From positions 1 through 6,720 of the forward strand of contig NZ_CALFIG010000284.1 in NCBI RefSeq assembly GCF_937876455.1: 6,720 nucleotides of DNA. Direction: 5' to 3'. Shown here piece after piece: positions 5,446-6,720 of the stretch (positions are counted from its first letter, which is position 1; the number at the start of each line of letters is the position of its first letter). The notes beneath the pieces were generated by a model. It saw nothing but the letters and a program-made list of their open reading frames with translations, was not told the origin of the DNA and did not search any database. A program made the translations under genes and the position numbers. The stretch comes from an uncultured Flavobacterium sp. GTDB taxonomy: Bacteria > Bacteroidota > Bacteroidia > Flavobacteriales > Flavobacteriaceae.

Positions 5446-6270
5446 ATGTCAGTTAGAAAATTAAAACCTATTACCCCTGGTCAGCGATTTAGAGTTGTAA
5501 ATAGCTTTGACACTATTACAACTGATAAGCCGGAGCGTTCATTATTGGCTCCGAAAAAAAACTCAGGAGGTAGAAATAGTCAAGGAAAAATGACCATGCG
5601 TTATACAGGTGGTGGTCATAAACAAAAGTATCGTGTAATTGATTTTAAAAGAGCTAAAGTTGGAATTCCAGCTACAGTAAAAACAATTGAGTACGATCCA
5701 AACCGTTCAGCATTTATTTCATTATTGTCATATGCTGATGGTGCAAAAACATATATCATTGCACAAAACGGTTTAAAAGTAGGACAAACTTTGGTTTCAG
5801 GTGAAAACGCAGCTCCAGAAATTGGAAATGCATTACCTTTAAGTAAAATTCCTCTAGGAACAGTTATTTCTTGTATTGAGTTAAGACCTGGTCAAGGTGC
5901 AGTTATTGCACGTTCTGCAGGAACATTTGCTCAATTAATGGCAAGAGATGGTAAATATGCTACTATCAAAATGCCTTCAGGTGAAACAAGATTAATCTTA
6001 TTAACTTGTATGGCTACCATTGGAGCGGTTTCAAATTCAGACCACCAATTAGTAGTTTCAGGTAAAGCAGGTAGATCAAGATGGTTAGGAAGAAGACCAA
6101 GAACAAGACCAGTTGCAATGAACCCAGTTGATCACCCTATGGGAGGTGGTGAAGGACGTTCTTCAGGAGGTCACCCACGTTCAAGAAAAGGTTTACCAGC
6201 TAAAGGTTATAGAACTCGTTCTAAAGTTAACCCGAGTAATAAGTATATTGTAGAACGTAGAAAGAAATAA
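5446..6270 (+). CDS. rplB: 50S ribosomal protein uL2
   Basis: uL2 is the most conserved large-subunit protein. It joins the subunits at intersubunit bridge B7b and is required for peptidyl transferase activity. The 274 residues match the family (273 in E. coli). Signatures are GGRNSQGKMTMRYTGGGHKQ (41-60), YRVIDFKR (62-69), EYDPNRSA (82-89), LPLSKIPLGT (130-139), KAGRSRWLGRRPRTR (207-221) and AMNPVDHPMGGGEGR (224-238). His230 aligns with the functionally essential His229 of mature E. coli uL2. The second His of the E. coli HPH stretch is Met232 here, as I recall for flavobacterial proteins. The tail is GLPAKGYRTRSK. The start at 5446 gives the canonical MSVRKLKPITPG terminus, 6 bases after rplW. 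Confidence 0.99.
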   Translation: MSVRKLKPITPGQRFRVVNSFDTITTDKPERSLLAPKKNSGGRNSQGKMTMRYTGGGHKQKYRVIDFKRAKVGIPATVKTIEYDPNRSAFISLLSYADGAKTYIIAQNGLKVGQTLVSGENAAPEIGNALPLSKIPLGTVISCIELRPGQGAVIARSAGTFAQLMARDGKYATIKMPSGETRLILLTCMATIGAVSNSDHQLVVSGKAGRSRWLGRRPRTRPVAMNPVDHPMGGGEGRSSGGHPRSRKGLPAKGYRTRSKVNPSNKYIVERRKK

Positions 6271-6281
6271 TTTAGTAAAAC

Positions 6282-6560
6282 ATGGCACGTTCATTAAAAA
6301 AAGGACCATTTGTACATTTTAAATTAGAGAAAAAAGTACAAGAAAACATTGCAGGTGGTAACAAAAATGTGGTTAAGACTTGGTCAAGAGCATCAATGAT
6401 TATACCAGATTTTGTAGGCCAAACTATCGCTGTTCATAATGGCCGCCAGTTTGTTCCAGTATATATTACTGAAAACATGGTAGGTCATAAATTAGGAGAA
6501 TTTTCACCAACAAGATCTTTTAGAGGTCATGCGGGTGCAAAAAATAAAGGTAAAAAATAA
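6282..6560 (+). CDS. rpsS: 30S ribosomal protein uS19
   Basis: uS19 forms a complex with uS13 in the head of the small subunit near the A-site finger. The 92 residues equal the usual bacterial length. Diagnostic are the start MARSLKKGPFVHFKL, TWSRASMIIPDFVGQTIAVHNG (from about 33), VGHKLGEFSPTRSFRGHAG (about 67-85) and the lysine-rich tail. It begins 11 bases after rplB, ends with TAATAA and is followed after 9 bases by rplV, the usual S10-cluster order. Confidence 0.98.
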   Translation: MARSLKKGPFVHFKLEKKVQENIAGGNKNVVKTWSRASMIIPDFVGQTIAVHNGRQFVPVYITENMVGHKLGEFSPTRSFRGHAGAKNKGKK

Positions 6561-6569
6561 TAAGAAGTC

Positions 6570-6705
6570 ATGGGAGTTCGTAAAAGAGAAGCAGCAGAGC
6601 AAAGAAAAGAAGCTAACAAGCAAATCGCTTTTGCTAAGTTAAATAACTGCCCTTCTTCACCAAGAAAAATGCGCTTAGTTGCAGACTTAGTAAGAGGTCA
6701 GAAAG
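6570..6705 (+). CDS. rplV: 50S ribosomal protein uL22, N-terminal fragment
   Basis: uL22 lines the exit tunnel together with uL4. Codons 1-45 are genuine uL22: MGVRKREAAEQRKEANKQIA, then FAKLNNCPSSPRKMRLVADL and VRGQK. The family motif SPRKMRLVADLVRG (30-43) is unmistakable. After Lys45 (codon ends at 6704) flavobacterial proteins usually continue V-E-R/K-A-L. Here the frame reads E-I-G-R-A because positions 6706-6720 are identical to a sequencing adapter, so the gene is ended at the last credible base. The G at 6705 would fit the first base of a Val codon. About 60% of the gene is missing. Confidence 0.93.
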
Positions 6706-6720
6706 AGATCGGAAGAGCGT
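6706..6720. other. Probable Illumina adapter remnant at the contig end
   Basis: The last 15 bases, AGATCGGAAGAGCGT, equal the first 15 bases of the TruSeq read-through adapter. They begin where uL22 leaves its family consensus and finish exactly at the window end. A chance match to 15 fixed bases at one position is about 1 in 10^9. They most likely do not belong to the genome. Confidence 0.9.

Noticed and set aside
330..6720. A novel accessory or defence system within the cluster
   Set aside because: Every plus-strand gene is a standard ribosomal protein or EF-G with tight spacing; there is no cargo gene, repeat array, transposase or RNA gene.

Overview
The window carries the start of the str/S10 ribosomal-protein gene cluster of a member of the Bacteroidota, most likely the family Flavobacteriaceae. 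The grounds are the low-GC, TTA/AAA-rich codon use, two promoters of the Bacteroidota type (TTTG, 19 bases, TAnnTTTG), the absence of Shine-Dalgarno sequences at all ten plus-strand starts, the gene order without tuf between fusA and rpsJ, and flavobacterial-looking versions of uS12, uS7, uL3 and uL2. Genus cannot be fixed by reading alone.

Layout. Positions 1-130 hold the N-terminus of an exported protein on the minus strand, cut by the window edge. Positions 131-329 are a divergent intergenic region with a near-perfect promoter that drives rpsL-rpsG-fusA-rpsJ (330-3694). A strong intrinsic terminator (3714-3748) ends this first unit. A second promoter (3799-3829), its -33 box inside a perfect inverted repeat, then starts rplC-rplD-rplW-rplB-rpsS-rplV (3894 to the end), preceded by a leader of about 60 nt containing a clean hairpin. 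Genes within each unit are 6-31 bases apart or overlap (rplC/rplD, TAATG).

Function. All complete genes serve translation. uS12, uS7, uS10 and uS19 build the decoding centre and the head of the small subunit. uL2, uL3, uL4, uL22 and uL23 build the peptidyl transferase region and exit tunnel of the large subunit. EF-G drives translocation. Proteins look intact, with key residues at wild-type identity (uS12 K43 and K88, the EF-G G motifs, uL2 H230).

The most important anomaly is technical. The last 15 bases (6706-6720) match the start of the standard Illumina TruSeq adapter and replace the expected continuation of rplV, so this appears to be an untrimmed contig end. I see no undescribed defence, mobile or biosynthetic system. 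The biologically interesting parts are the regulatory layout around rpsJ/rplC and the leader structures.
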